Made by a program: the position numbers and the translations under genes. Under the pieces are notes generated by a model. It had not been told where the DNA came from, ran no database searches, and worked only from the letters and a program-made list of their open reading frames with translations. 64,000 nt of DNA from NCBI RefSeq assembly GCF_002898515.1, contig NZ_PPFX01000020.1, positions 1 through 64,000 on the forward strand. The letters run 5' to 3'. Below, one piece after another: positions 49,858 through 57,739 of this stretch; position 1 is the stretch's first letter, and the number at the start of each line of letters is the position of its first letter. The stretch comes from Geothermobacter hydrogeniphilus. Lineage in GTDB: Bacteria > Desulfobacterota > Desulfuromonadia > Desulfuromonadales > Geothermobacteraceae.

Positions 49858-50814
49858 ATGCGTTTGCGGCAGTCTTCCATAGCGGTTGTTATCCCGGCCT
49901 GCAACGCGGAACAGACCATTGCCGCGGCGATTCGCAGCGTCCTTGCCCAGGTCGCACCACCGGAGGAGATCATCGTTGTTGACGATGGCTCGGTTGACGA
50001 TACGGCCGGGGTGGTGACCGGGTTGTTCGATTCGGTGCGGCTGATAAGGCAGCCCAACCAGGGGGCCGCTGTCGCCCGGCAGACGGGGACCGCTGCGGCG
50101 ACAACCGACTATATCGCCTATCTCGATGCGGATGACTGGTGGCCGGAGGGCAGTTTCGCCAACTGCCGGGAGGCTATTGAAAGGGAAAAGGTCGATTTCC
50201 TGCTGGCCGACCTGCAGCGGGCGCGTCCGGGCGACGGGGAAGATGCCTATTGGCCGCGGAACCGCACCTTCTTCCCTTGGGCGGACAAATATTTTTCCGG
50301 ATGCCGGACGGATTCCGGGATGGACAAGCTTTACAAGCTGCCGCCGGAGCTGGGGTTGTCCCTGCTGCTGCACGGCTACCCGGTGTTTCCGAGTACGATG
50401 CTGGTCCGGCGTGAGGTGCTGGAAACCGTCGGCGGCTGGGATGCCCGGTTCCGTCGGTGCCAGGATTTTGATTTGGGCCTCCGCATCGCCCGTTATTTCC
50501 CATTGCACTACCTCGACGAAGTGCAGGCGATCCTCGGGTTGCACGAAGGCAATGAAAACGCCCGGGACTATTATCTCAAGCAGACGCGAGGGGATATACG
50601 GGTGCTGCTGGCTCATCTGGACGAAAGCCGGGATGACGCGACCTATCGACGCCAGGTGGCCGAGGCTCTCGGCCGCAAGTATTGCGGTCTCGGGTACAGC
50701 CACCGGGTCTCGGGAGAAGGTCGGTTGGCCAGAGAAAACTACTTGAAATCATTTCAGTGGCCCGGAAAACGGACACATGCCCTGATCCGCTGGTGCCTGT
50801 CCTTTGTCGGGTGA
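49858..50814 (+). CDS. Family 2 glycosyltransferase
   Basis: This 318-residue protein has the GT2/GT-A fold start IAVVIPACNAEQTIAAAIRS, then VDDGSVDDT and the metal-binding LDADDWW. VFPSTMLVRREVLETVGGWD is the usual acceptor-side motif and CQDFDLGLRIARYF ends the domain. It is cytoplasmic, inverting and adds a sugar to the growing lipid-linked repeat unit; donor and acceptor are unknown. The ATG at 49858 follows AAGGTGAAAGAG, just after the ABC transporter stop; the longer frame to 49738 lies inside that gene. It is the first of several transferases in a row. Confidence 0.88.
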   Translation: MRLRQSSIAVVIPACNAEQTIAAAIRSVLAQVAPPEEIIVVDDGSVDDTAGVVTGLFDSVRLIRQPNQGAAVARQTGTAAATTDYIAYLDADDWWPEGSFANCREAIEREKVDFLLADLQRARPGDGEDAYWPRNRTFFPWADKYFSGCRTDSGMDKLYKLPPELGLSLLLHGYPVFPSTMLVRREVLETVGGWDARFRRCQDFDLGLRIARYFPLHYLDEVQAILGLHEGNENARDYYLKQTRGDIRVLLAHLDESRDDATYRRQVAEALGRKYCGLGYSHRVSGEGRLARENYLKSFQWPGKRTHALIRWCLSFVG

Positions 50815-50840
50815 AGATTCTTTTTCATGGGGAGATGTCG

Positions 50841-51668
50841 ATGAAAAAAAAGGGTGCAAACGGATTGGAAAAACGCGCAATCGTCACGATAGCGATCGGG
50901 ACGAAGTTCCAGAAACTTGCCTCGTACACTCATCCGTTTCTGCGCAGCTATGCCGACAAGTGTGGCGCCGAGTTTATCGTCATCGATTCACCACGACTTT
51001 CCGACCGTCTGGGATTGGCGACGTACGAACGGTTTCAACTGCACGACCTTCTCGAAGACTATGACCGCATCATCTACATCGACAGCGACATCCTGGTTTC
51101 ACCGGACTCTCCGGATCTCTTCGAGCTGGTCCCGGCAGGGGTCATGGGGGTGTCGTCCGAGGAAAAATACTCCATGTCCGGGCGCGACAAGAGGCTGACC
51201 ATGGAAATTCTCGGCGAGGTCGCGTGGAAAAATCCCTACTTCAATGCCGGCATGATGGTCGTCGGGCGAGAACACAGGGAGTTGTTCGATGTGAATAATC
51301 CCGACCTGTTTTTGTGGGCAACCGGAGAATTCAGAAAAAAACATGTAAACCTGCTGAATGATCAGCCCTTTATCAACCATCGTGTCAACAAGCTCGGTTA
51401 CGATGTGGTCGACCTGGGTTTTCGTTACAACCATACCCGGGTCATCACCCAGACCCACCTCAGGTTTCACAGTTATTTCATTCACTATGCCGGTCCCAGC
51501 GGTCACCGTTATGGCGAAAGGTCAGAACAGGTCAGAAAGGATGCCCTTGTGCTTGACTCGAGGTTCAGGCTGGGAATGTCCAGGAAATACCCATTTTACA
51601 GATGGGTTGCCGATCGTCTCGATGTCGGATTTGTAGCCTACTTGTTTCGAGAAAAATTGTTCAATTGA
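50841..51668 (+). CDS. Family 8-like glycosyltransferase
   Basis: This protein of 275 residues has AIVTIAIGTKFQKLASYTHP, then HDLLEDYDRIIYIDSDILV with the DxD metal site, NPYFNAGMMVVG, NDQPFINHRVNKLGYDVVDL and a late HYAGPSGH. This layout is that of GT8-like retaining galactosyl/glucosyltransferases. It is unusual among the mainly GT2 and GT4 enzymes of the locus. The second of two close ATGs (50841) is six bases after GGGGAG and is preferred. The base composition begins to be more AT-rich here and in the next gene than in the central part of the locus, possibly through transfer of serotype-like genes. Confidence 0.82.
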   Translation: MKKKGANGLEKRAIVTIAIGTKFQKLASYTHPFLRSYADKCGAEFIVIDSPRLSDRLGLATYERFQLHDLLEDYDRIIYIDSDILVSPDSPDLFELVPAGVMGVSSEEKYSMSGRDKRLTMEILGEVAWKNPYFNAGMMVVGREHRELFDVNNPDLFLWATGEFRKKHVNLLNDQPFINHRVNKLGYDVVDLGFRYNHTRVITQTHLRFHSYFIHYAGPSGHRYGERSEQVRKDALVLDSRFRLGMSRKYPFYRWVADRLDVGFVAYLFREKLFN

Positions 51669-51697
51669 AACGTCAATGATTCAGCTTGCTTTGAATC

Positions 51698-52858
51698 ATG
51701 TCGGTGAAAAACAACCTTATGGGCAAGAATAAAAAAAACATACTTCTGGTCGCCAATTACAAGTCGGACGTTGGATACGCCTGGTGGCTGATGGAAAACT
51801 TCTGGGCCACGATTGCCGGCAGTTTTGATGCTTGCGGCCGAAAAGCCGTCCTCTTGTACCCGGAGGTTAATGTTGTTCCTGAAAAAATCGTTAAAGCAAA
51901 AATAAAAGTTATTGAACATGACCTGTCGAACAGGAGTTTCAAATCGTTGTCCTGCTTATATCGCATTATCAACGAAAATGATATCGGCTATGTTTATTTG
52001 ACAGACAGGCCTTATTGTGACTGGCTTTATTTGATACTGAGAGTGTTTGGCATTAAAAAAATCGTCAACCATGACCATCTGCCGGGAGAACGAAGTCATC
52101 TCAAAGCGATAAAAAATTTTATTAAATCGATATTGCACAGGTTTAAATTCATGTCATGTGATTACTATATCGGCGTTTCTGAGTTTATAAAAAAACGATT
52201 TGTCGAAGTTGCCGGAATCCCGGAGAAGAAGTGTGAATTTGTCCACAACGGCATCAGAATTTTCGACAACGAAAAAACCGATTACGTGAACCGGATGTTC
52301 GGCATTCCGGAAGGGGCGACCATCATTGTTTCAACCGGCAGGGCTGTCTTTTACAAGGGAATCGACACTTTGATCGATGTCGCCGGGGAGATGGCCCGGA
52401 AAAAGAACCGGGAGCATGTTTATTTTCTCTACGTCGGTGATGGCTCGGATATCGATACATTCAAGACCATGGTTGTTGAGAGGGGACTTTCGTCCCGCTT
52501 TATCTTTGCCGGTTACCGGAGAGATGTCAGCAGGATCCTTCCCTCCTGTGACATCGGTATCCAGGTGTCGCACGGGGAGGCTTTCTCTCTGTCGCTCATC
52601 GAGTATCTGTGTGCCGGGCTGGTCACCCTGGCGCCAAGACACTGCGGTAACGGCGAGGCGATAGACGACGGTCGCAACGGCCTGCTCTTCACGCCCGGTG
52701 ATGTCGCTGAAATCGTCGAAAAAATCGCGTTTGTCCTTGATCACGAGGAGGAGGCGCGCCGTCTGGCCGGGGAAGCGCGGAGGACGGCCGTGGAAAAATT
52801 TTCCCTTGAGGCCTGCAATGAAAGATTTATTGCTCTGTTGCGGCAACAATTCATCTAG
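51698..52858 (+). CDS. Family 4 glycosyltransferase
   Basis: This 386-residue protein has the GT-B fold: an N-terminal acceptor domain with VANYKSDVGYAWWLMENFW, SEFIKKRFVEVAGIPEKKCE and VHNGIR, and the C-terminal donor domain with VSTGRAVFYKGIDTLIDVA, LYVGDGSDID, and the GT4 signature region SHGEAFSLSLIEYLCAGLV. It should add a sugar with retention of configuration. The first half is clearly AT-rich (many AAA, ATA and TTT codons) while the second half has the usual composition of the locus, which points to a mosaic gene. The ATG at 51698 has no clear ribosome binding site. Confidence 0.85.
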   Translation: MSVKNNLMGKNKKNILLVANYKSDVGYAWWLMENFWATIAGSFDACGRKAVLLYPEVNVVPEKIVKAKIKVIEHDLSNRSFKSLSCLYRIINENDIGYVYLTDRPYCDWLYLILRVFGIKKIVNHDHLPGERSHLKAIKNFIKSILHRFKFMSCDYYIGVSEFIKKRFVEVAGIPEKKCEFVHNGIRIFDNEKTDYVNRMFGIPEGATIIVSTGRAVFYKGIDTLIDVAGEMARKKNREHVYFLYVGDGSDIDTFKTMVVERGLSSRFIFAGYRRDVSRILPSCDIGIQVSHGEAFSLSLIEYLCAGLVTLAPRHCGNGEAIDDGRNGLLFTPGDVAEIVEKIAFVLDHEEEARRLAGEARRTAVEKFSLEACNERFIALLRQQFI

Positions 52859-52868
52859 GCGGTGATGC

Positions 52869-53876
52869 GTGGGGTTTAAGCGATCGGTCAAATATCATGC
52901 TGCCGCCCTGTTCCATGAAACGGGCGTTCTGAAACGCCTTTGTCGTGCGGCTGCCGCGAACGGCGCCCTTGTTCTCGCCTATCACCGGGTTCTTCCCTCG
53001 CTGGCGGACGAGAAGCATTACGTCCAGCCCGGCATGCGTGTCAGCGTGGACAGTTTTGAAAAGCATCTCGACTGTTTGCGTACCCGGTTTAACGTGATTC
53101 CTCTTGCCGAACTGTTGAGACGTCTTTGCGACGGCAAGGATATTTCGGGGTGCTGCTGCCTGACCTTTGATGACGGCTGGCTGGATAATTACCGGTATGC
53201 CTTTGCGATCCTGGAGAAATACCACCTGCCGGCCACGGTTTTCCTGGCGACCGGGTTTGTCGGGAGCGAACGTCTTTTCTGGCCCGACGAGCTTGCCTTT
53301 TTTCTTGCCAGGGTGACCGTTGCGGAACTGGTGAGAAAAACGCCTGAGCTGGCGGAGCCCTTGAAGAGAAGCGGACACCGCCCCCACCGGACGGTACCGC
53401 TCGATGAGGTGATCGAGTTGCTGAAAACCTGGCCGCAGGACAACAGGGAGCGTTTTCTCGCGGTGTTGCGTCGGGATGGCGGGACGGCTTTTTCCGAGCG
53501 GCTGTTGATGTCCTGGGACGAAGCCCGGAGCATGCAGGCGAGCGGCCTGGTTGATTTCGGTTCTCATACCCAAAACCATGTGCTGCTCGATCAGGCTTCC
53601 GCTCCGGAGGTTGAGCGGGAACTTGAACAGTCCCGTCGTGATATTCATGACCAGCTCGGTGTCGAAACCGATCTGTTTGCCTATCCCAACGGCAATTACA
53701 CACCGGCTCATCTGTCGGCATTGACTCGAGCCGGTTACCGGGCCGCGGTGACCACCCGCAAGGGGTGGGTGAGCTGTCGGGACAATCCTTACGAGATCTC
53801 ACGGATCTGCATGCATGAGGATGTCAGCCATACCATTCCGCTGTTTTTGTCGCGACTTCATCTCCGGGGGTTTTAG
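52869..53876 (+). CDS. Polysaccharide deacetylase (NodB type)
   Basis: This 335-residue protein has LVLAYHRVLP, the catalytic motif LTFDDGWLDN with Asp101 and Asp102, and metal-binding FGSHTQNHVLLD, then LFAYPNGNYTP. It is a carbohydrate esterase family 4 deacetylase, probably acting on an N-acetyl amino sugar in the repeat unit. It has no signal sequence. The start is a GTG at 52869 with GGCGGTGA upstream. The next gene follows its stop without gap. This is the second of three deacetylase-type proteins in the locus, which suggests a polymer rich in amino sugars. Confidence 0.85.
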   Translation: MGFKRSVKYHAAALFHETGVLKRLCRAAAANGALVLAYHRVLPSLADEKHYVQPGMRVSVDSFEKHLDCLRTRFNVIPLAELLRRLCDGKDISGCCCLTFDDGWLDNYRYAFAILEKYHLPATVFLATGFVGSERLFWPDELAFFLARVTVAELVRKTPELAEPLKRSGHRPHRTVPLDEVIELLKTWPQDNRERFLAVLRRDGGTAFSERLLMSWDEARSMQASGLVDFGSHTQNHVLLDQASAPEVERELEQSRRDIHDQLGVETDLFAYPNGNYTPAHLSALTRAGYRAAVTTRKGWVSCRDNPYEISRICMHEDVSHTIPLFLSRLHLRGF

Positions 53877-55124
53877 ATGCCGATGAAAGTGCTGGTTACA
53901 GATGGATCGAATCGTTCCGCGCTGGCTGCCGTGCGCTCTCTCGGTCGCCGCGGACACGACATCTTTGTTGCCGGCAGCAGCCCCCGGACCCTGGCCTCCT
54001 GCTCCCGATTCTGTCGCGCCGCCGTTCAGGTTCCCAATCCCCACTGGCGGGGAGAAGATTATGTCGACGAGATCAATACCTTTGTCCATAAAGAGGGAAT
54101 TGATGTCATCCTGCCGATGACCGACCACTCGACCCAACTGCTCAGCGCCGCACGTGCCTGTTTCCCGGTGGGGGTCGTTGTCGCCTGTCCCGACCATGAC
54201 AAGGTCCAGGCGGTTTCCGACAAGTACCGTTTGTTCGAGCTGGCCCGGGATCTTGAGGTTCCGATCCCGAAAACGATTTTCCTGCGGGGGGCGGATGGCC
54301 TGCGCGATGTCATCGATCAGATCGAAAGCTATCCGGTGGTGGTGAAGCCGGCCTTTTCCCGGAAAAAGGAGGGGCAGAGCTTTCTGGCGGCCAGTGTCAG
54401 TTATGCCGACAGCCGCGAGGAACTGGAATCTCTCTACGCCACCGAACGGGCGCTGCGCTATCCGTCATTGATCCAGGAGAAGATTGAAGGACCGGGGACC
54501 GGCCTGTTCACGCTCTTCGACCGGGACCGGCATCTCACCCTCTTTTCCCACCAGCGGCTGCGGGAAAAGCCACCGTCGGGGGGAGCAAGTGTCGTCTGCC
54601 GGAGTGTCCCCCTGGATGAAGAGATGGTTGAGGCCGCGCGCCGGCTGCTGTCCGCCGTCGAATGGCGGGGCGTGGCGATGGTGGAGTTCAAGCGTGACCT
54701 GCGCGATGGAAAAGCGAAGCTGATGGAAATCAACGGCCGTTTCTGGGGGTCGCTGCAGCTGGCGGTGACCTGCGGGGTGGATTTCCCGGGATTGCTGGTC
54801 GATTTCCTCAATGGAAAGCTCATGGACCATCAGCCTTGTGATTATCGTTGCGGTGTCAGGATGAAATGGTTTTTTGGAACCCTGGATCACCTGTTGATCC
54901 GACTCCGAAACAGTCGCGAACAGTTGCACCTTCCAGCTGCCGCGCCATCGAAGGCGGGGGCGGTCATGGACTTTCTGAAGATCTGGGAACAGGACTCCTC
55001 TTTTGATGTTTCCGACCCGCGGGACCTAGGACCGTTCAGGTTTGAGGCGGCCTGCTGGCTGCGTCATGCCGTGGGGAGAAGGCCGAAAATTGAAACCGTG
55101 TCATACCTGGACAAGAACAGGTGA
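53877..55124 (+). CDS. ATP-grasp carboxylate-amine ligase-like protein
   Basis: This 415-residue protein has the CarB-like ATP-grasp layout: a pre-ATP-grasp domain (VLVTDGSNRSALAAVRSLG), KYRLFELARDLEVPIPKT, VVVKPAFSRKK with the ATP-binding Lys, and MVEFKRD...LMEINGRFWGSLQLA with the metal-binding Glu and Asn. Such enzymes join a carboxylate with an amine through an acyl-phosphate. In polysaccharide loci they may add amino acids to sugars, which fits with the FemAB/GNAT genes here, but this is inference. It ends with a GTGA overlap with the next glycosyltransferase gene. Confidence 0.85.
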   Translation: MPMKVLVTDGSNRSALAAVRSLGRRGHDIFVAGSSPRTLASCSRFCRAAVQVPNPHWRGEDYVDEINTFVHKEGIDVILPMTDHSTQLLSAARACFPVGVVVACPDHDKVQAVSDKYRLFELARDLEVPIPKTIFLRGADGLRDVIDQIESYPVVVKPAFSRKKEGQSFLAASVSYADSREELESLYATERALRYPSLIQEKIEGPGTGLFTLFDRDRHLTLFSHQRLREKPPSGGASVVCRSVPLDEEMVEAARRLLSAVEWRGVAMVEFKRDLRDGKAKLMEINGRFWGSLQLAVTCGVDFPGLLVDFLNGKLMDHQPCDYRCGVRMKWFFGTLDHLLIRLRNSREQLHLPAAAPSKAGAVMDFLKIWEQDSSFDVSDPRDLGPFRFEAACWLRHAVGRRPKIETVSYLDKNR

Positions 55125-56266
55125 CGAGAGGAAACCGGGTGATTCTGCATCTGATAGAAACAGGTGGACCGGGGGGCGCCGAGCAGATGTTGCTGCGGCT
55201 GGCGGAGGAATACCGCCGGCGGGGAATCGAGCAGATAGTCTGCCTGCGCAAAGAGGGGTGGCTGGCCGGGGAGGTCCGGCGCCGCAATCTGCCCCTGGTC
55301 ATCAGCCCTCTCGGGCGATTGCCCGATCTCGCCTGGTTGCGGCGGATGCGCGGGATTGCTCTTGAAAAAGGGGTCTCCGGGATTCACGCGCATGAATTCG
55401 CCATGAATGTCCGTGGCGGACTGTTGGCCTCCCGGTTGCGCGTCCCCTGCGTGGCAACGGTGCACGGCAGGGGTTATTTCGACGAGAAGTTGAGTCGCCG
55501 CCTGGCTTACCGGCTGACCAGCCGCACGACACGCCTGGTCGCGGTTTCGGAAGATATCCTCCGGCAACTGGTCTCGGCGGCGGGGGTTTCCCGGAAACGG
55601 GTCAGGGTGCTTGCCAACGGCGTCGATGTTGAACGGTTTGCTTTCGACCCGGAAAAACGCAGGCGGGTCCGGGCCGGGTTCGGATTTTCGGATCAGGATG
55701 TCCTGCTGGGAAGCGTCGGCAGTTATTACCCGGTCAAGGGGCATCGTCATCTCGTGGCCGCGATGAAGACGCTGGTCGAAACCTTCAGCCGGGTGCGGCT
55801 GGTGCTGGCGGGACAAGGGCCCCTGGCTGAAGACCTACGGAAACAGGCTGCGGCACTCGGGTTGGCGTCCCGGGTGCAGGTCACAGGCTATGTCGAAGAT
55901 ACCGGCGGGCTGTTGAGCGCCCTTGACCTGTTTGTCCTGCCGTCCCTTTCCGAAGGACAGCCTCTGGCGTTGCTGGAGGCGGGGGCCAACGGCCGCTGCA
56001 TTGTCGCTTCCCGTGTCGGTGGGGTGCCGGAAATTCTCACTGATCGGGAGAACGCGCTGCTGGTCGAGCCCGGCAGCGCGGATCTGCTGGCGCAGGCACT
56101 GGCGCACCTGATCGCGAACAGGTCGGAGCGGGAACGCCTGGGCGCCAACGCGGAGCGTACCATCCGCTGTCACTGGTCGATCCGCTCGGTGGCGGATCGC
56201 TATCTCGAACTGCTGTTGCCGGATCCTGATTTGAAAAAAAGCGGTCTTGAGCAGGCCCGGGATTGA
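55121..56266 (+). CDS. Family 4 glycosyltransferase
   Basis: This 381-residue GT-B enzyme begins VILHLIETGGPGGAEQMLLRLA, the usual GT4 start with the GGAE loop, then VATVHGRGYFDE, VAVSEDILRQL, VLANGVDVERF, GSVGSYYPVKGHRHLVAAM and PSLSEGQPLALLEAGANG, which is the EX7E region with nucleotide-sugar binding. The GTG start overlaps the ATP-grasp stop by 4 bp. It has normal GC-rich codon use. It resembles the sugar transferases seen regularly in XrtA loci; donor not known. Confidence 0.88.
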   Translation: MTRGNRVILHLIETGGPGGAEQMLLRLAEEYRRRGIEQIVCLRKEGWLAGEVRRRNLPLVISPLGRLPDLAWLRRMRGIALEKGVSGIHAHEFAMNVRGGLLASRLRVPCVATVHGRGYFDEKLSRRLAYRLTSRTTRLVAVSEDILRQLVSAAGVSRKRVRVLANGVDVERFAFDPEKRRRVRAGFGFSDQDVLLGSVGSYYPVKGHRHLVAAMKTLVETFSRVRLVLAGQGPLAEDLRKQAAALGLASRVQVTGYVEDTGGLLSALDLFVLPSLSEGQPLALLEAGANGRCIVASRVGGVPEILTDRENALLVEPGSADLLAQALAHLIANRSERERLGANAERTIRCHWSIRSVADRYLELLLPDPDLKKSGLEQARD

Positions 56267-56308
56267 AACCCCGGCAAGGGCCGGTTTTGTGCGGCGAAAG
56301 GACGAAGA

Positions 56309-57739
56309 TTGATACGTTCACAACCATTATCTGGGCCAGTTCTGAACAGGAACTCTGACACTCCGGCGGACTCCGGGCTTCTTTCCGGCGGAGACCCTCG
56401 GCGCGGCGTTGTGCCCGAACGGCAATCCCTTGCCGGTTCGCTGAAATTGATCTGCAGCGGATTCCGGCATCAGCATGCCGCTTTCATCCTGGCGTGTATT
56501 TACCTGATTTTTGAATACAACCGGCCGCAGCAGGTTTACCCGATGCTCAACTTTCTGCCCTGGGGGAAGGTGCTGCTGTTTCTCGGGGCGTTGTTCGCTT
56601 TTGCCGACAGGGAAACAGAGGCTCCCCCATCCGCGGCGGTGCGGCCCATGTCCGCTTTCGCGGTCTGCGTGCTGCTGTCGACCCTGTTCGCCTTTTCTCC
56701 GGGGACCGCCGTCAATGACTGGATGATGTTTTTCAGCTGGATGTTCGTGGTGCTGCTGCTCACCAGCGTGGTCAACAGCCGGTCGCGACTGTTCCTCTTT
56801 ATGACGGTCTATTTTCTCGCCAACCTGAAAATGGCCCAGCACGGATTCCGCTCCTGGGCCATGGGTGGCTTCGGCTTCTCCGGTTGGGGGGTGACGGGGT
56901 CGCCGGGGTGGTTTCAGAATTCCGGTGAATTCAGCCTGCAGATGGTGGTCTTCCTGCCGCTGGTTTTTTCCTATATCGCGTTTTTCCGGCGGGGCTGGTC
57001 AGTTGGAGTACGGCTGTTTTTCTATCTTCTGGCCGTCATGGCGGCCGGGTCGGTCATTGCCGGCGGGTCGCGTGGGGCCATCCTGGGGCTGGCGATGGTC
57101 GGTCTCTGGTGCCTGCTCTTTTCCCGCCAGCGGCTCAAGGCCTTTATCCTGGTGGTCCTGCTTGGGGTCCTGATCAGCCTGGTGATGCCGGCCGGTTTCA
57201 AGGCCCGTTTTGACACCGCGGGTAAAGACAAGACGTCTCTTTCTCGGCTGGCTTACTGGCAGGTTGGAGTCAGTGCCGTGGAGAAGCATCCATGGACCGG
57301 GGTCGGTTTTCGCAACTGGACGGTCTGGATCCGTGACGAGCATCCGGAGTTGATGAAAAAGGTCGGGACTACTCTGCACGCGGAGGTCATCCACAACACC
57401 TACCTTGAGGCGGCGACCGAACTGGGTTTTCCTGGGTTGTTCATCTATCTGCTGCTGTTGCTGCAGGTGTTTTTCACCAATCTGAAGACCGCACGGGTGG
57501 CCCGTTTGCTGGATGATCGGTTTCTCGAATCCACGGCCAGGGGATTGAACGGCGGCCTGCTCGGGTTTCTTGCGCCCAGCTATTTCATGTCGGTGCTTTA
57601 TTACCCCTATGTCTGGATGTTTCTGGTGCTGTCCGTCAGTTGTTCAGTTGTCTGTGGGCGGATGTCTCGCGAAAAACGACTGGCAGCCGCTCCCGCGATG
57701 GCGGCCGGGATGGTGCCCGGCGGCAGGGGGGCGGTATGA
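56309..57739 (+). CDS. O-antigen ligase/polymerase-like protein (XrtA-associated)
   Basis: This 476-residue membrane protein has about ten helices and a Wzy_C/ligase-like region with VGVSAVEKHPWTGVGFRNW and HNTYLEAATELGFPGLFIYL, the conserved loop that holds the catalytic His and Arg in WaaL/Wzy proteins. It fits the exosortase A-associated O-antigen ligase-type family and should polymerise repeat units or attach the polymer on the periplasmic side. The start is a TTG at 56309 preceded by AAAGGA; the first 45 residues are hydrophilic. Its stop overlaps the next gene (ATGA). Confidence 0.88.
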   Translation: MIRSQPLSGPVLNRNSDTPADSGLLSGGDPRRGVVPERQSLAGSLKLICSGFRHQHAAFILACIYLIFEYNRPQQVYPMLNFLPWGKVLLFLGALFAFADRETEAPPSAAVRPMSAFAVCVLLSTLFAFSPGTAVNDWMMFFSWMFVVLLLTSVVNSRSRLFLFMTVYFLANLKMAQHGFRSWAMGGFGFSGWGVTGSPGWFQNSGEFSLQMVVFLPLVFSYIAFFRRGWSVGVRLFFYLLAVMAAGSVIAGGSRGAILGLAMVGLWCLLFSRQRLKAFILVVLLGVLISLVMPAGFKARFDTAGKDKTSLSRLAYWQVGVSAVEKHPWTGVGFRNWTVWIRDEHPELMKKVGTTLHAEVIHNTYLEAATELGFPGLFIYLLLLLQVFFTNLKTARVARLLDDRFLESTARGLNGGLLGFLAPSYFMSVLYYPYVWMFLVLSVSCSVVCGRMSREKRLAAAPAMAAGMVPGGRGAV

